A stretch of DNA of 64,000 nt from Streptomyces griseicoloratus (GTDB taxonomy: Bacteria > Actinomycetota > Actinomycetes > Streptomycetales > Streptomycetaceae), in the NCBI RefSeq assembly GCF_014534645.1, contig NZ_JACVQF010000187.1:124001-188000 (forward strand), read 5' to 3'. The notes beneath the pieces were generated by a model, which saw only the letters and a program-made list of their open reading frames with translations, made no database searches and was not told where the DNA came from. The position numbers and the translations under genes were made by a program. Numbering within the stretch: position 1 is the first letter of the stretch; the number at the start of each line of letters is the position of its first letter. Of this stretch, positions 34,103-43,247 are shown one piece after another.

Positions 34103-34765
34103 ATGAGTGAGGGAATCGTCTGGATGGGCGCACACAGCACCACAGGGAGCTCAGCCGGCCTGCCCGGCATGCTCGGAGGGATATCGCTCACCTGCGCCCG
34201 CGGCGTCGATGTGGACGAGTTCCTCATCGCGCTGGGCGCCGACATCGACGAGCTCGCCGGGCCTACTCCCTGCAAGGACCTCGTCGTGCCGGCGAGGCGA
34301 CGAGGCGACCAGTCGCCTCACGTGAATCGAGCGATGTACGGGACGTGCGGCGACTGGGTGTACGTGCTGGAGGACTGGGGCATGGCGACGTGGGCCACCG
34401 GCTACCGAACGGTGGAGTCGATGCGGCCCGCACCGGACGAGGAGATCGTCTGCGTGACGATGAACTCGTGGAGCCCACCGCAGAGGATCATCCATGCGCC
34501 GGGTGACGGGCGCGCCTGGCAGGCCGAGTTCGGGGAGGACACCGGGGAGAACTCGTCCCTCGACGCCGCGCTTCACTCGGCCGGCGCGGTGTTCCCGTCC
34601 ATCGGAGAGGTGGGTGAGGCCGCCGTGGTGGCGTACTACGAGGAGCACGGGCCCCGACTGCCCGTAGCGGTGTTCACAGCCGTCGGCAACTACTGCGGCC
34701 TGTCCATCGATCAGGAAGCCGTTCAGGCCGGTGATCTTCCCGCAGTCCTGCTTCCCATGGTCTGA
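34103..34765 (+). CDS. DUF6461-like protein
   Basis: 220 aa; ATG after GGAAGGAG. The motifs DWVYVLEDWGMATWATGYRT and a preceding ARGVDVDEFLIALGADIDEL fit DUF6461, a cytoplasmic actinobacterial family of unknown role sometimes found beside polymorphic-toxin or SMI1-like genes. No toxin is adjacent here. Confidence 0.75.
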   Translation: MSEGIVWMGAHSTTGSSAGLPGMLGGISLTCARGVDVDEFLIALGADIDELAGPTPCKDLVVPARRRGDQSPHVNRAMYGTCGDWVYVLEDWGMATWATGYRTVESMRPAPDEEIVCVTMNSWSPPQRIIHAPGDGRAWQAEFGEDTGENSSLDAALHSAGAVFPSIGEVGEAAVVAYYEEHGPRLPVAVFTAVGNYCGLSIDQEAVQAGDLPAVLLPMV

Positions 34766-35029
34766 CCGCCGTTGCGGGGAGATGTACGAGAGCCGGTTCA
34801 TCGTGCTCGGTGGCCCGGCGGGCCGCGGCAAGGCCCTGCTGGTCTGCTGGTTCACCGCGGTCCTCGCGTGCCGGCGCACCGCGCATGCGTGTTCCTTGGC
34901 CTCGGGCGGCGGGAGGAAGCCCTGTTGGCAGGCAGGTGGGGGCCGTACGGCGTCGGGGGGCCGCCCCGACCGGGTGTCCGTGCATCGTGCCCGCAGCGTT
35001 TGCTCGCATTCGGTGTCTAGACTCCGGCC

Positions 35030-35629
35030 ATGTTGCTCGAACATCGCGGCAAAAGTCCTGTTGTTCCTGATTCCGCCTATGTCTCCCCCGCGGCAGTCCT
35101 CTGCGGTGGGGTCGTCCTGGGCGAACACACACGGGTTCTGCATGGCGCGGTGCTCACCGCCGAGGACGGTGAGGTGCGGACGGGGGCGAACGTGGTCGTC
35201 ATGGAGAACGCCCTGATCCGCGGTCGCGGCCGGCATCCGGCGGTGCTGGGTGACGCGGTGCTGATCGGTCCCCACGCTCACATCAACGGGGCGACCGTCG
35301 AGGACGAGGTCTTCGTGGCGACCGGTGTTTCGATGTTCCCCGGTGCCGTGGCCGGGACGGGCTCCGAGCTGCGGATCAACAGTGTGCTGCACGTCAACTC
35401 AAGGCTGCTGCCCGGCGTCGTCGTACCGATCGGCTGGGTCGCGGTCGGGGATCCGGCCGAGTTGTACTCTCCCGACCGGCACGCGGAGATCTGGGAGATC
35501 CAGCGTGCTCTCGACTTCGAGGGCACCGTCTACGGCGTCCCGGCCGACACCCCGATGCGCACCATCATGGCCCGTCAGGCGGACTACTACGCGGCTCACC
35601 TGTACGACCGGCGGCACGCCGGCCGTTGA
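35030..35629 (+). CDS. hexapeptide-repeat (gamma carbonic anhydrase-like) protein
   Basis: 199 aa. Left-handed beta-helix repeats run from SPAAVLCGGVVLGEHTRVLH through LIGPHAHINGATVEDEVFVA to LLPGVVVPIGWVAVGDPAEL. His residues in LHGAV and IGPHAHINGA lie where the zinc ligands of gamma-class carbonic anhydrase are, but the catalytic set cannot be verified by eye. It may be a carbonic anhydrase or an acyltransferase-like homologue. Confidence 0.85.
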   Translation: MLLEHRGKSPVVPDSAYVSPAAVLCGGVVLGEHTRVLHGAVLTAEDGEVRTGANVVVMENALIRGRGRHPAVLGDAVLIGPHAHINGATVEDEVFVATGVSMFPGAVAGTGSELRINSVLHVNSRLLPGVVVPIGWVAVGDPAELYSPDRHAEIWEIQRALDFEGTVYGVPADTPMRTIMARQADYYAAHLYDRRHAGR

Positions 35630-35646
35630 CCCACCTGCGCGGTGAG

Positions 35647-36495
35647 TTACTCGCGGGCGTGAGCCTTCGCTGCGGGATGGGGGTCACCGCTGTCCGCGCC
35701 CAGGCGCGCGAGCAGGCGCAGCCCGTCCTCGGCGGGGCTGCCGGGGGCCGCGGACAGCACCAGCAGCTCCATGCCTGATTCGTCCGGCAGCGTGAAGTTC
35801 TCCTGGTGCAGTTCCAGCAGTCCGACCAGCGGGTGCCGGTACGCCTTGCGTCCATGGGTGCGGGCGCGCACGTCCGCGCGGGCCCAGAGGCGGCGGAAGC
35901 GCTCGCTGCCCATCGCCAGTTCGCCGATGAGCGAGGCCAGTCGGGGGTCGTCGGGGTATTTGCCGGCGGCCAGGCGCAGGTGCCCGACCGCGTCGAGGGT
36001 GCATTTCTCCCAGTCCGCGTAGAGGCCGCGCTCGGCCTCCTCGAGGAAGATGTGCCGGGCGGTGTTCAGGCCCGGCATCGGCCGGCCGTAGAGGAGCGCG
36101 GCGAGGCGGTTTCCGGCGAGCACGTCCATGCGGTGGTCCATGAGGAGCGCGGGTGCGTCGGCGACCAGGTCGAGGACGCGCAGCAGCTCCGGCCGGACCC
36201 GCCCGGCCGGCGTCTTCGCGCGGCGGCGGCGCTGCCGGGCGAGCCGGTAGAGGTGTCCGCGTTCGGTCTCGTCGAGGCCGAGGACGCGGGCGAGCGCGTC
36301 GAGGACCTGCTCGGAGGGCTGGGTCGCGCGGCCCTGCTCCAGGCGTACGTAGTAGTCGACGCTGACTCCGGACAGGTGCGCGACCTCTTCTCGGCGCAGT
36401 CCTTCGACCCGGCGGCGGCTGTCGGTGGGGATGCCGACGGCTGCCGGGTCGACCCGGGAACGCCGGGTCCGGAGGAAGCCCGCAAGATCGTCCAT
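35647..36495 (-). CDS. XRE/MmyB-type helix-turn-helix regulator
   Basis: 282 aa from the ATG at 36493-36495. N-terminal HTH: MDDLAGFLRTRRSRVDPAAV, then RRRVEGLRREEVAHLSGVSV and DYYVRLEQGRATQPSEQVLD. The C-terminal MmyB-like ligand-binding domain follows (MDHRMDVLAGNRLAALLYGR). Divergent from the quinone-reductase gene with a 139-bp gap, so it most likely regulates it. Confidence 0.9.
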   Translation of the reverse strand: MDDLAGFLRTRRSRVDPAAVGIPTDSRRRVEGLRREEVAHLSGVSVDYYVRLEQGRATQPSEQVLDALARVLGLDETERGHLYRLARQRRRRAKTPAGRVRPELLRVLDLVADAPALLMDHRMDVLAGNRLAALLYGRPMPGLNTARHIFLEEAERGLYADWEKCTLDAVGHLRLAAGKYPDDPRLASLIGELAMGSERFRRLWARADVRARTHGRKAYRHPLVGLLELHQENFTLPDESGMELLVLSAAPGSPAEDGLRLLARLGADSGDPHPAAKAHARE

Positions 36496-36634
36496 GTGTC
36501 CCAGTATGGCCTCGGTGGTGCCTGTGAAGGTGGTCCTGCCGTTACCAGGAAGTCCCGTCCGACGGAAGAGGCGCCCCTGAACGCCGGGCGCCGCGGCGCC
36601 CAGGATCGAAGGCATCCGATCCGGAGGAGTTCCC

Positions 36635-37414
36635 ATGAAGACGCTGATCGTCTACGCCCACCCGGAGCCGAAGTCGCTCAACGGCTCGCTGAAGGACCTC
36701 GCGGTGTCCACATTGGAGACCGCCGGGCACGAGGTACGGGTGAGCGATCTGTACGCGATGAACTGGAAGGCGGTCGTGGACGCCGCGGACTACGGCCCCG
36801 ACGCCTCGAGTCCGCTGAGGGTCGCCCTGGACTCGGGCCGGGCCTTCGACGCCGGGACGCTCACCCCGGACGTCCTCGCCGAGCAGGAGAAGCTGCTGTG
36901 GGCCGACACGGTCGTCTTCCAGTTCCCGCTGTGGTGGTACACGATGCCCGCGATCCTCAAGGGCTGGGTGGACCGGGTGTTCACCTACCACTTCGCGTAC
37001 GGCGTCGGCGAGCACAGCGACACCCGGTACGGCGAGCGCTTCGGTGAAGGGACCCTCGCGGGCAGGAGGGCTCTGCTGTCCGTGACCGTCGGCGGCCCGG
37101 AGCCGCACTACGCCGCTCGCGGGATCAACGGACCCATCGACGATCTGCTGTTCCCGATCCACCACGGCATCCTCTACTACCCGGGCATCGAGGTGCTGCC
37201 GCCGTTCGTGCTGTACGGCGCCGACCGGATGACCGGCGATGACTACCCGGACGTCGCCAAGGCATGGGAGCAGCGCCTGCTCACCCTGGAGTCGACCGAG
37301 CCGATCGCGTTCCGGCGGCAGAACTTCGGTGACTACGAGATCCCCTCGCTGCACCTCAAGGAGGGGCTGGAGCCCGCGGGCCGCACGGGTTTCGGGCTGC
37401 ACGTGCGCGGCTGA
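36635..37414 (+). CDS. NAD(P)H:quinone oxidoreductase, flavodoxin-like (MdaB/NQO type)
   Basis: 259 aa. Opens MKTLIVYAHPEPKSLNGSLK with the FMN/FAD phosphate loop, then FPLWWYTMPAILKGWVDRVF, the signature of the NQO1/MdaB flavodoxin-like fold. Two-electron reduction of quinones or electrophiles in the cytoplasm. Divergent from its probable XRE regulator. Confidence 0.9.
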   Translation: MKTLIVYAHPEPKSLNGSLKDLAVSTLETAGHEVRVSDLYAMNWKAVVDAADYGPDASSPLRVALDSGRAFDAGTLTPDVLAEQEKLLWADTVVFQFPLWWYTMPAILKGWVDRVFTYHFAYGVGEHSDTRYGERFGEGTLAGRRALLSVTVGGPEPHYAARGINGPIDDLLFPIHHGILYYPGIEVLPPFVLYGADRMTGDDYPDVAKAWEQRLLTLESTEPIAFRRQNFGDYEIPSLHLKEGLEPAGRTGFGLHVRG

Positions 37415-37448
37415 CCGCCGGCGCTGGACGGGTGCTGTTCGTCGGAGA

Positions 37449-38474
37449 TCAGCTCGGGTGGCACGCAGCGGCTGGACCGGTGACCCGTGTCTTCGTGCGA
37501 GTGGGCGCGGAAGGAGCGTCGGCTGTGGTGCGGTCCGAGCGGTGTGAGTGTGTCGGGCGTTGCTGGGTGGCTCGTGCCCGTAGCCGGCGCAGCATCCGGG
37601 CGTCCTCGAAGCCGACCGCGCGGGCCGCGGCCTCGACCGTGGCTCCGTGGCCGATGAGGTGCTCGGCGCGCTCCAGACGCAGCGTCTGCTGGTAGCGCAG
37701 CGGCGTGAGGCCATCGGTGGCGCGGGCGAACAACCGGGTGAGGGTGCGTTCGCTCACGCCCACGGCCGCGGCCAGGCCCGACAGCGGCAGCGGCTCGTCG
37801 AAGCGGGCGTCCAGCAGGTCCTGGACGCGGTGCACCGTGTCGTCGAGGTGCGAGCGGTGCCGGAGCATCGCGCTGGCCTGCGGCTCGTGGCCGTTGCGCC
37901 GCGCGTAGACGACCATGTCGCGGGCCACCTGGGCGGCGAGTGCGGGGCCGTGCCGGGCGGCCAGCAGATGCAGGGCCAGATCGATACCGCTGGCGATGCC
38001 GGCCGAGGTGACCACGCGGTCGTCCGTGGTGTACAGGACGTCGCGCATCACGACCGCCCGCGGATGGCGGCGGGCGAGCTCGTCCTGGACGGCGTGGTGC
38101 GTGGTGCAGCGACGCCCGTCGAGCAGCCCCGCCCGGCCGAGGGCTTCGGCCCCGGCGCAGACGCTGGCCACGGTCCCGCCCCGTTCGTGGTGCTCCCGCA
38201 GGGCGCCAAGGGCCGCCGCCCCGATGGCAGGACGGCCGGCGGGCCCGCCCACCCGCCAGCCGGGCACCACGATCAGGTCGTCGGGGCCGAGCGGCGGCCA
38301 GTCCTGCCGGGCCGCCAGCGGCAGGCCCTGCGCGCTTGGGACCTGCTCCCGTTCGGCGACGTAGGTGAGCGTGTAGGGATGCCCGAAGTCGGCCGCGGTG
38401 GAGAACACCTGCGCGGGTCCCGCCAGATCCAGCAGATGGACTTCAGGCACCAGGAAGAAGACGACGTGGCTCAC
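37449..38474 (-). CDS. GlxA-family AraC-type regulator
   Basis: 341 aa from GTG. N-terminal DJ-1/PfpI-like domain (VVFFLVPEVHLLDLAGPAQV and SVCAGAEALGRAGLLDGRRC with the Cys at the nucleophile elbow), then an AraC HTH pair (SGLAAAVGVSERTLTRLFAR and YQQTLRLERAEHLIGHGATV). Starts 10 nt behind the cysteine hydrolase stop, so both are one transcript and it probably controls that gene. Confidence 0.92.
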   Translation of the reverse strand: MSHVVFFLVPEVHLLDLAGPAQVFSTAADFGHPYTLTYVAEREQVPSAQGLPLAARQDWPPLGPDDLIVVPGWRVGGPAGRPAIGAAALGALREHHERGGTVASVCAGAEALGRAGLLDGRRCTTHHAVQDELARRHPRAVVMRDVLYTTDDRVVTSAGIASGIDLALHLLAARHGPALAAQVARDMVVYARRNGHEPQASAMLRHRSHLDDTVHRVQDLLDARFDEPLPLSGLAAAVGVSERTLTRLFARATDGLTPLRYQQTLRLERAEHLIGHGATVEAAARAVGFEDARMLRRLRARATQQRPTHSHRSDRTTADAPSAPTRTKTRVTGPAAACHPS

Positions 38475-38484
38475 GATCCGGTCA

Positions 38485-39084
38485 TCATGCCTCAGCCCCG
38501 GCCGCGGCTTCCAGCTCGGCCACGGTGGCGAGGGTGGCGAACCGTCCGGCGAGGACGTACTCGGTGCGTCGGATGATCTCCTGCGCGCTCAGGGTGCGAG
38601 GGTCGGCGAGCAGCTCGGCGGCGCTCAGCCCGGCCGGGGCGTCGCGGTGCGGGATCGGGTTCGTCGCGGTGGCGTCGACGACGAAGGTGACCCCGTAGCC
38701 GAGATCACTGGCCACACGGGTGGTGGTCTCCACGCACTGCTCGGTGCGGATGCCGCAGACGGTGAGCTCGCGGATACCGCGCTCGGTGAGGAGCTGCTGC
38801 AGGTTGGTGGTGGTGAAGGCGTTGTGCGCGGTCTTGTGGATCAAAGGCTCGCCCTCCTCGCGCCGCAGTTCGTCCATCACCCTGACGTGGCCGAGAGCCG
38901 GGTCGAAGGCGTTCCCGCTGCCCGGCTCGGAGTGCAGCACCCACACCACGAGGTCACCGGCCCGGCGCGCGAGACGGACCAGCCGGTCCACCCGGTCGGT
39001 GATCTTCGGGTCGGAAATGGTCTCCCACAGCCCTCCGGCGCGGAAGGACTCCTGGACGTCGATGACGATCAGTGCTCGGTTCAT
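38485..39084 (-). CDS. isochorismatase-like cysteine hydrolase
   Basis: 199 aa. Catalytic triad residues are visible: Asp in LIVIDVQESF (residue 9), Lys in LIHKTAHNAF, and Cys in VCGIRTEQCVETTT. Members hydrolyse amides or isochorismate; nicotinamidase-like or related substrates are possible. First gene of a two-gene transcript with the GlxA regulator. Confidence 0.9.
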   Translation of the reverse strand: MNRALIVIDVQESFRAGGLWETISDPKITDRVDRLVRLARRAGDLVVWVLHSEPGSGNAFDPALGHVRVMDELRREEGEPLIHKTAHNAFTTTNLQQLLTERGIRELTVCGIRTEQCVETTTRVASDLGYGVTFVVDATATNPIPHRDAPAGLSAAELLADPRTLSAQEIIRRTEYVLAGRFATLATVAELEAAAGAEA

Positions 39085-39162
39085 GCCCCAAGCCTGGGCG
39101 CCGGACGCCTGTGGCGGGAGTCCGCATCGGGTCCGGGGGCGGACCGATCCGGTCAGAGGCCT

Positions 39163-39720
39163 CTACAGGTCGAACTCCACGTGCTCGACGTCCGTGAAGC
39201 GGACTTCCTCCAGCTGGCCGGCGCGGCGGCCGTTGTCCTGGAAGTAGACCTCCTTGAGCGCTTCGGCGGTGATCTGCTGCAGTTGCTGGTCAGTGGCTCC
39301 GGTCTGCTGGGCGTCGAAGAGGCGGGCGGCGTACTGCGGCGGCAGGGCGACGGTCAGGTGCCGGATGCGGGCGTCGTCGGTCGTACCGGCCGGTGCGGTG
39401 TAGCCGATCCGGGCGCGGGTGTCGATGACGATGCCGCCGGTCGTCGCCGCCCTCTCCTTGGCCTGTGCCCGGATCTGCGGCTGCCACCGGGCCTTCACCT
39501 CGCGCTCCAAGCGCGCGGCGAGGTCCGGGCGTGGTTTCCTGATCTGGTTCTTGACGTAGCGTTCGACGGTGCGCTGGGAGATGCGGAGCGTCTGGGCGAC
39601 CGGTCTGGTGCCCTTGAGCTGCCTGACCAGGTAGCGCATCTGCGCGGGTGCGCTCTTGGGTGCCGGGCGGGTGAACGATTTCTGCACCGCGGCGTCCAGG
39701 CCGTCCCCGAAGAGGGTCAT
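39163..39720 (-). CDS. tpg: telomere terminal protein Tpg
   Basis: 185 aa, the usual Tpg length. MTLFGDGLDAAVQKSFTRPA opens the protein, then RYLVRQLKGTRPVAQTLRIS and an HTH (RISQRTVERYVKNQIRKPR), and the conserved ERAATTGGIVIDTRARIGYT and IRHLTVALPPQYAARLFDAQ. Tpg is covalently attached to the 5' ends of linear Streptomyces chromosomes and plasmids and primes filling of the telomere gap. Lies 11 bp behind tap on the same transcript with a GGAGAGG ribosome binding site. Confidence 0.95.
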   Translation of the reverse strand: MTLFGDGLDAAVQKSFTRPAPKSAPAQMRYLVRQLKGTRPVAQTLRISQRTVERYVKNQIRKPRPDLAARLEREVKARWQPQIRAQAKERAATTGGIVIDTRARIGYTAPAGTTDDARIRHLTVALPPQYAARLFDAQQTGATDQQLQQITAEALKEVYFQDNGRRAGQLEEVRFTDVEHVEFDL

Positions 39721-39731
39721 GGGTTCCTCTC

Positions 39732-42002
39732 CTATTCGCCGTTGTCGGTGACGGTGACGGTGCCGTCCTTGATGTAGCGGGCGAGGTTGAGGTCCGGGGC
39801 GTCGAAGCGCTCGCGGACCTCCTCGCCCCACAGGACGGTCTGGGTGCCCTCGTGCTTGACCAGGCCCGGGTTGACGCCGAGTTTGAAGCCGCCGGGCAGC
39901 GGCTTGCCGTCCCGGTAGGGCAGGAAGTCCAGAGGTGACGTGCCGTCGGCGGCGTAGACGACGCAGTCGGAGAGGATCGCGACCGGGTACTGGCCGGTGA
40001 ACGCCGCGTGCTTGACGATCTTGCGGTGGAGGTTGACGCGGGTGCGGGAGATGACCGCCGCGCGGATGTCCGGCCGCCACGTCGGCCGGGACAGCGCCCG
40101 CCACGGCTCGCCCGGGCGCCAGCCCTCCCCGCGCGGGCGTTCGCGCAGCTTGCCCAGGCCGCCCTTGACCGTCGCCTTGATCGCCGAGACGACGATCGCC
40201 AGCTGAGGATCGCGCTGCCTGTAGCCGTCCATGGCCGCGAGGAAGTCGGCCGGCGCCATGTCGGCGTGGACGCCGAGGTCGGCCATCGTGGCAAGGTAGG
40301 CGTCGCGGAGCCGCTGGTACCAGGCGTCCAGGTAGCGGCCGTTGTCGTAGCGGACGTACGCCTCGATGGGGCGCACCTCGTAGCCGAGCTCCACCGCGTA
40401 GGCGACGGTGGGCGTGGCGTACCAGGCCGGGCCCTGGGGGTGCTCGCCGTTCGGTGTGAACGGGCTGGGCAGCAGCGAGCCGTCCAGCTCCGCCCACTTG
40501 TCCTTGCCGGCCTTCACGCGGGACAGGTCGACGTGGGAGAGGTCGACCAGCCACGAGCCGGGCAGCTTCGGGTCGAACGCCGGGTTCGTGACGCGCGTCG
40601 GCGCGCCGAGGCCGACGACCAGACCGTTGGCGCCGGCGGCGAAGGCCATGTTCACGTCGATGCCGACGAGGTGACGGTGGCGGCACTCGTCGTCGGTCAT
40701 GGGCCGCGCCCAGTCGTACGCCTCCTCGAAGAGCTTCTCGCCGGGGCCGCGGACGTGGAAGCGGGGCAGGTCCGCCAGCAGCGGGTGCCCGTCGGGGGCC
40801 TCGCACGGTGCGCAGTCCACCGGGTCCTTGCCCAGCGAGCCGGGGTTGTGCTCGGAGTGCCGCTTGCCGTCGGCGTCGGGCTCGGAGGCGCGGGTCGGCG
40901 GGTGCAGCGCGGTCATCAGCTCCAGGCCGGTGACGGCGGTGGATCCGCGCGGTGTCATCACCCGGGCCGCGTACACGCCCAGGAGCCGGGCGAGTTCCGC
41001 CGGCGGGAGCCGGTCGGCGTCGCCCCAGTGGCGCGAGTCGAGCGCGTGCCAGGACGGGATGCACAGCTGCACGCAGGCCCGCTCCGCACCGGTGGCGGGG
41101 CGGTAGATCCGCGCCCACGGCCCGAGGCCGCGCTTCGTCAGCTTCCACTGTGCGCGGGCCAGCTGCTTGACGACCTTGTGGCCCTCCGGGATCCGCCCGG
41201 CCAGGCGCTCCTCGTCCGTGAGGGCGACGGGCAGGCCGTAGCGTTCCAGCGCGGCCTCGGTGAGCACGATCAGCGGGTCGGCGTCCTTGCCCGGACCGGA
41301 CAGCTTCGGCTGGCCGAGCTTCGCCTCGCCCAGTGTCCAGTCGACCAGGGCCGGGAGGGACTTGGCGGGCACGTCCAGGACCAGGCCGCCGGGGCAGTAC
41401 GCCAGCGCCTGGCCGTCGGGGTCGACGTCGACGACGGCGAGCGGCCCGTTCTCGAAGCGCGGGTCGGTGCCGCCCGTCGCGGCGCCGGCCGGGGCCGCCT
41501 TGCGCGCGGCTGGGCGGCGTGACGTCGGCGTACTCCGGGCAGAGCGCTCCGGACGCGGCGCAGCGGCGGTGGGAGCGGCCTGGACATCCGCGTCCTCTGG
41601 GACCGGGCCGGCGGGCGGAGCCTGCTCCACCGGGGCAGGCGCGCCGGCAAGCACGGCGGGCACCGCGACGGCCGCGGGCTCGGGCGTGGGCACAGGAGCC
41701 GCCGCCGGCTCGGGCGTGGGCACAGGAGCCGCCGCCGGCTCCTGCGTCGGAACAGGAGCGGGATAGAGCTCCGCGAGTCTGTTCAGCAGCCGTGCATACG
41801 CCTCGCGTTCCGGGCCGCGCGGCTCGGTCGGTTTCTTGGACGACTCCCAGCCGGACACCGTGGCCCGGCGCACCTTCAGCGCGGCGGCCACTTCGTCCAG
41901 CGTCAGACCGTGGGCCTGGCGCAGCCGCTTGCGCTCCCCCGCCGGCGGCAGCGGCGCGCGGGACGCGACCAGCGCGTCGACCGCGTCGAACAACTCGGAC
42001 AC
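39732..42002 (-). CDS. tap: telomere-associated protein Tap
   Basis: 756 aa from the GTG with AGGAGGTGC upstream. N-terminal XRE-type HTH (RLRQAHGLTLDEVAAALKVR, RATVSGWESSKKP), a Pro/Ala linker with tandem EPAAAPVPTP units (about residues 82-112), then a long conserved body (RRYGLPVALTDEERLAGRIP region, VGIDVNMAFAAGANGLVVGL, PFTPNGEHPQGPAWYATPTV). Tap binds telomere repeats and recruits Tpg. The tap-tpg order and spacing are the standard telomere-replication operon. Confidence 0.93.
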   Translation of the reverse strand: MSELFDAVDALVASRAPLPPAGERKRLRQAHGLTLDEVAAALKVRRATVSGWESSKKPTEPRGPEREAYARLLNRLAELYPAPVPTQEPAAAPVPTPEPAAAPVPTPEPAAVAVPAVLAGAPAPVEQAPPAGPVPEDADVQAAPTAAAPRPERSARSTPTSRRPAARKAAPAGAATGGTDPRFENGPLAVVDVDPDGQALAYCPGGLVLDVPAKSLPALVDWTLGEAKLGQPKLSGPGKDADPLIVLTEAALERYGLPVALTDEERLAGRIPEGHKVVKQLARAQWKLTKRGLGPWARIYRPATGAERACVQLCIPSWHALDSRHWGDADRLPPAELARLLGVYAARVMTPRGSTAVTGLELMTALHPPTRASEPDADGKRHSEHNPGSLGKDPVDCAPCEAPDGHPLLADLPRFHVRGPGEKLFEEAYDWARPMTDDECRHRHLVGIDVNMAFAAGANGLVVGLGAPTRVTNPAFDPKLPGSWLVDLSHVDLSRVKAGKDKWAELDGSLLPSPFTPNGEHPQGPAWYATPTVAYAVELGYEVRPIEAYVRYDNGRYLDAWYQRLRDAYLATMADLGVHADMAPADFLAAMDGYRQRDPQLAIVVSAIKATVKGGLGKLRERPRGEGWRPGEPWRALSRPTWRPDIRAAVISRTRVNLHRKIVKHAAFTGQYPVAILSDCVVYAADGTSPLDFLPYRDGKPLPGGFKLGVNPGLVKHEGTQTVLWGEEVRERFDAPDLNLARYIKDGTVTVTDNGE

Positions 42003-42150
42003 GAAAGCACCTCCTGACCGGCACCCTACTCCGGGAACCGTACGGATCGTGCACATTCACCGTACGCATCGCGTACGAGCAGCGTTCCGGGGAAGGCTCG
42101 GGGTGAGACGCTGAGGCACGTCATCGTCCTCGCGTGCTTCGGACGGGGAA

Positions 42151-43236
42151 TCACATCTGCGACTCCGCGATCGTCGCCCGGAGTTCGCGTGCCAGGCGGT
42201 CGACGTGGGGCTCGATGAAGAGGGTGACGTGGTCGCCGGGGAGCTCCCGGACGCGCGGCGGCTGCGTCGAGACTTCTTCCCAGCCTCCCGTGGCGGTCTC
42301 GCAGAGCGCGGAGTCGTAGGCACGGAAGAACGAGACGGGGCCCGTGTAGACACCCTTGGGTTCGTACCCGGCGCGGCAGATGCGGGCGGCGAGATCCACG
42401 AGACGGCTCACGCGGTCGTCGGGCTCGTCCGGTGGGAACATGCTGCGCTCCCTGGCGAGCTCCGTGATGTACGCCGATCGTCGCTCCGGCTCGACCGCGC
42501 GCAGCCTCTCGCGCCTCAGCGGGAGCGCCTGGCCGAACCAGGACATGAACCCTCTCCCGAAGAACATCATGGCCTCGAAGGGGTCCTGGACGATTTCCGT
42601 GATCTCGTCGCGGAAGAACGGGGCGGGCGCAAGGCCGTCCATGGCGGCGAGCAGGGCCACGCGCTCCCCGCGGCGCTGCAGCTGCAGGGCCATCTCCAGC
42701 GCGACCATGGCGCCGACGCAGTGACCTCCCAGGAGATACGGCCCGTGCGGCTGCACGGAGCGCATGGACTCGATGTGGTCCGCCGCCATGTCCTCCACGT
42801 GGTCGAACGGCGGTTCGGCACCATGGAGCCCTCGGGTCTGGAGGGCGTGGAAGGGCTGGTCCGGCGCCATCCGGCGCGCGAGCGCGTGGAAGTAGTACAC
42901 GTTTCCCTCCCCACTCGGCAGGAAGAAGAACGGCCGTTTCGAGCCGTGCGGCTGGAGTGGCACGACGGGCTGCTCGCAGAGCTTCCTCGATCGCGCACGC
43001 AGGCGGCAGCCGATGCGCTCGATCGTCGGCGCCTCGAGGAACATCTGCATCGAGAGCGGCGGAGCGTCGAACTGAGCCGCGATCGTGTCGAGGACGGCCT
43101 CCGCCTCGGCGTGGTCGCCGCCGAGGGCGAAGAAGTCGTCCTTCACCCCGATGTCGTCCACGTGGAGGAGGTCTGAGCAGATCTGCCAGAGCCGCAGTTC
43201 GTAGATGTCCCGGGGGGTAACGGGTCGCGGGGGCAT
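42151..43236 (-). CDS. carrier-domain/thioesterase didomain protein with altered active sites
   Basis: 361 aa. Residues 1-85 look like a peptidyl carrier domain (VKDDFFALGGDHAEAEAVLD), but the phosphopantetheine serine of LGG(D/H)S is His42. Residues 95-361 are an alpha/beta hydrolase thioesterase: FFFLPSGEGNVYYFHALARR, nucleophile motif GGHCVGAMV (Cys173 instead of Ser), Asp in LLAAMDGLAPAP and the catalytic His in LPGDHVTLFI. Last gene of a three-gene operon. Predicted to release or process a thioester product, though not by its own carrier domain in the usual way. Confidence 0.85.
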   Translation of the reverse strand: MPPRPVTPRDIYELRLWQICSDLLHVDDIGVKDDFFALGGDHAEAEAVLDTIAAQFDAPPLSMQMFLEAPTIERIGCRLRARSRKLCEQPVVPLQPHGSKRPFFFLPSGEGNVYYFHALARRMAPDQPFHALQTRGLHGAEPPFDHVEDMAADHIESMRSVQPHGPYLLGGHCVGAMVALEMALQLQRRGERVALLAAMDGLAPAPFFRDEITEIVQDPFEAMMFFGRGFMSWFGQALPLRRERLRAVEPERRSAYITELARERSMFPPDEPDDRVSRLVDLAARICRAGYEPKGVYTGPVSFFRAYDSALCETATGGWEEVSTQPPRVRELPGDHVTLFIEPHVDRLARELRATIAESQM

Positions 43237-43247
43237 GTCCTTCTTCC

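Noticed and set aside
35030-35629. Naming the hexapeptide-repeat protein as a proven carbonic anhydrase
   Set aside because: The three zinc His cannot be placed with certainty by eye; many homologues are not anhydrases.
40008-41522. 504-aa plus-strand frame inside tap
   Set aside because: Antisense of a well-recognised Tap protein.
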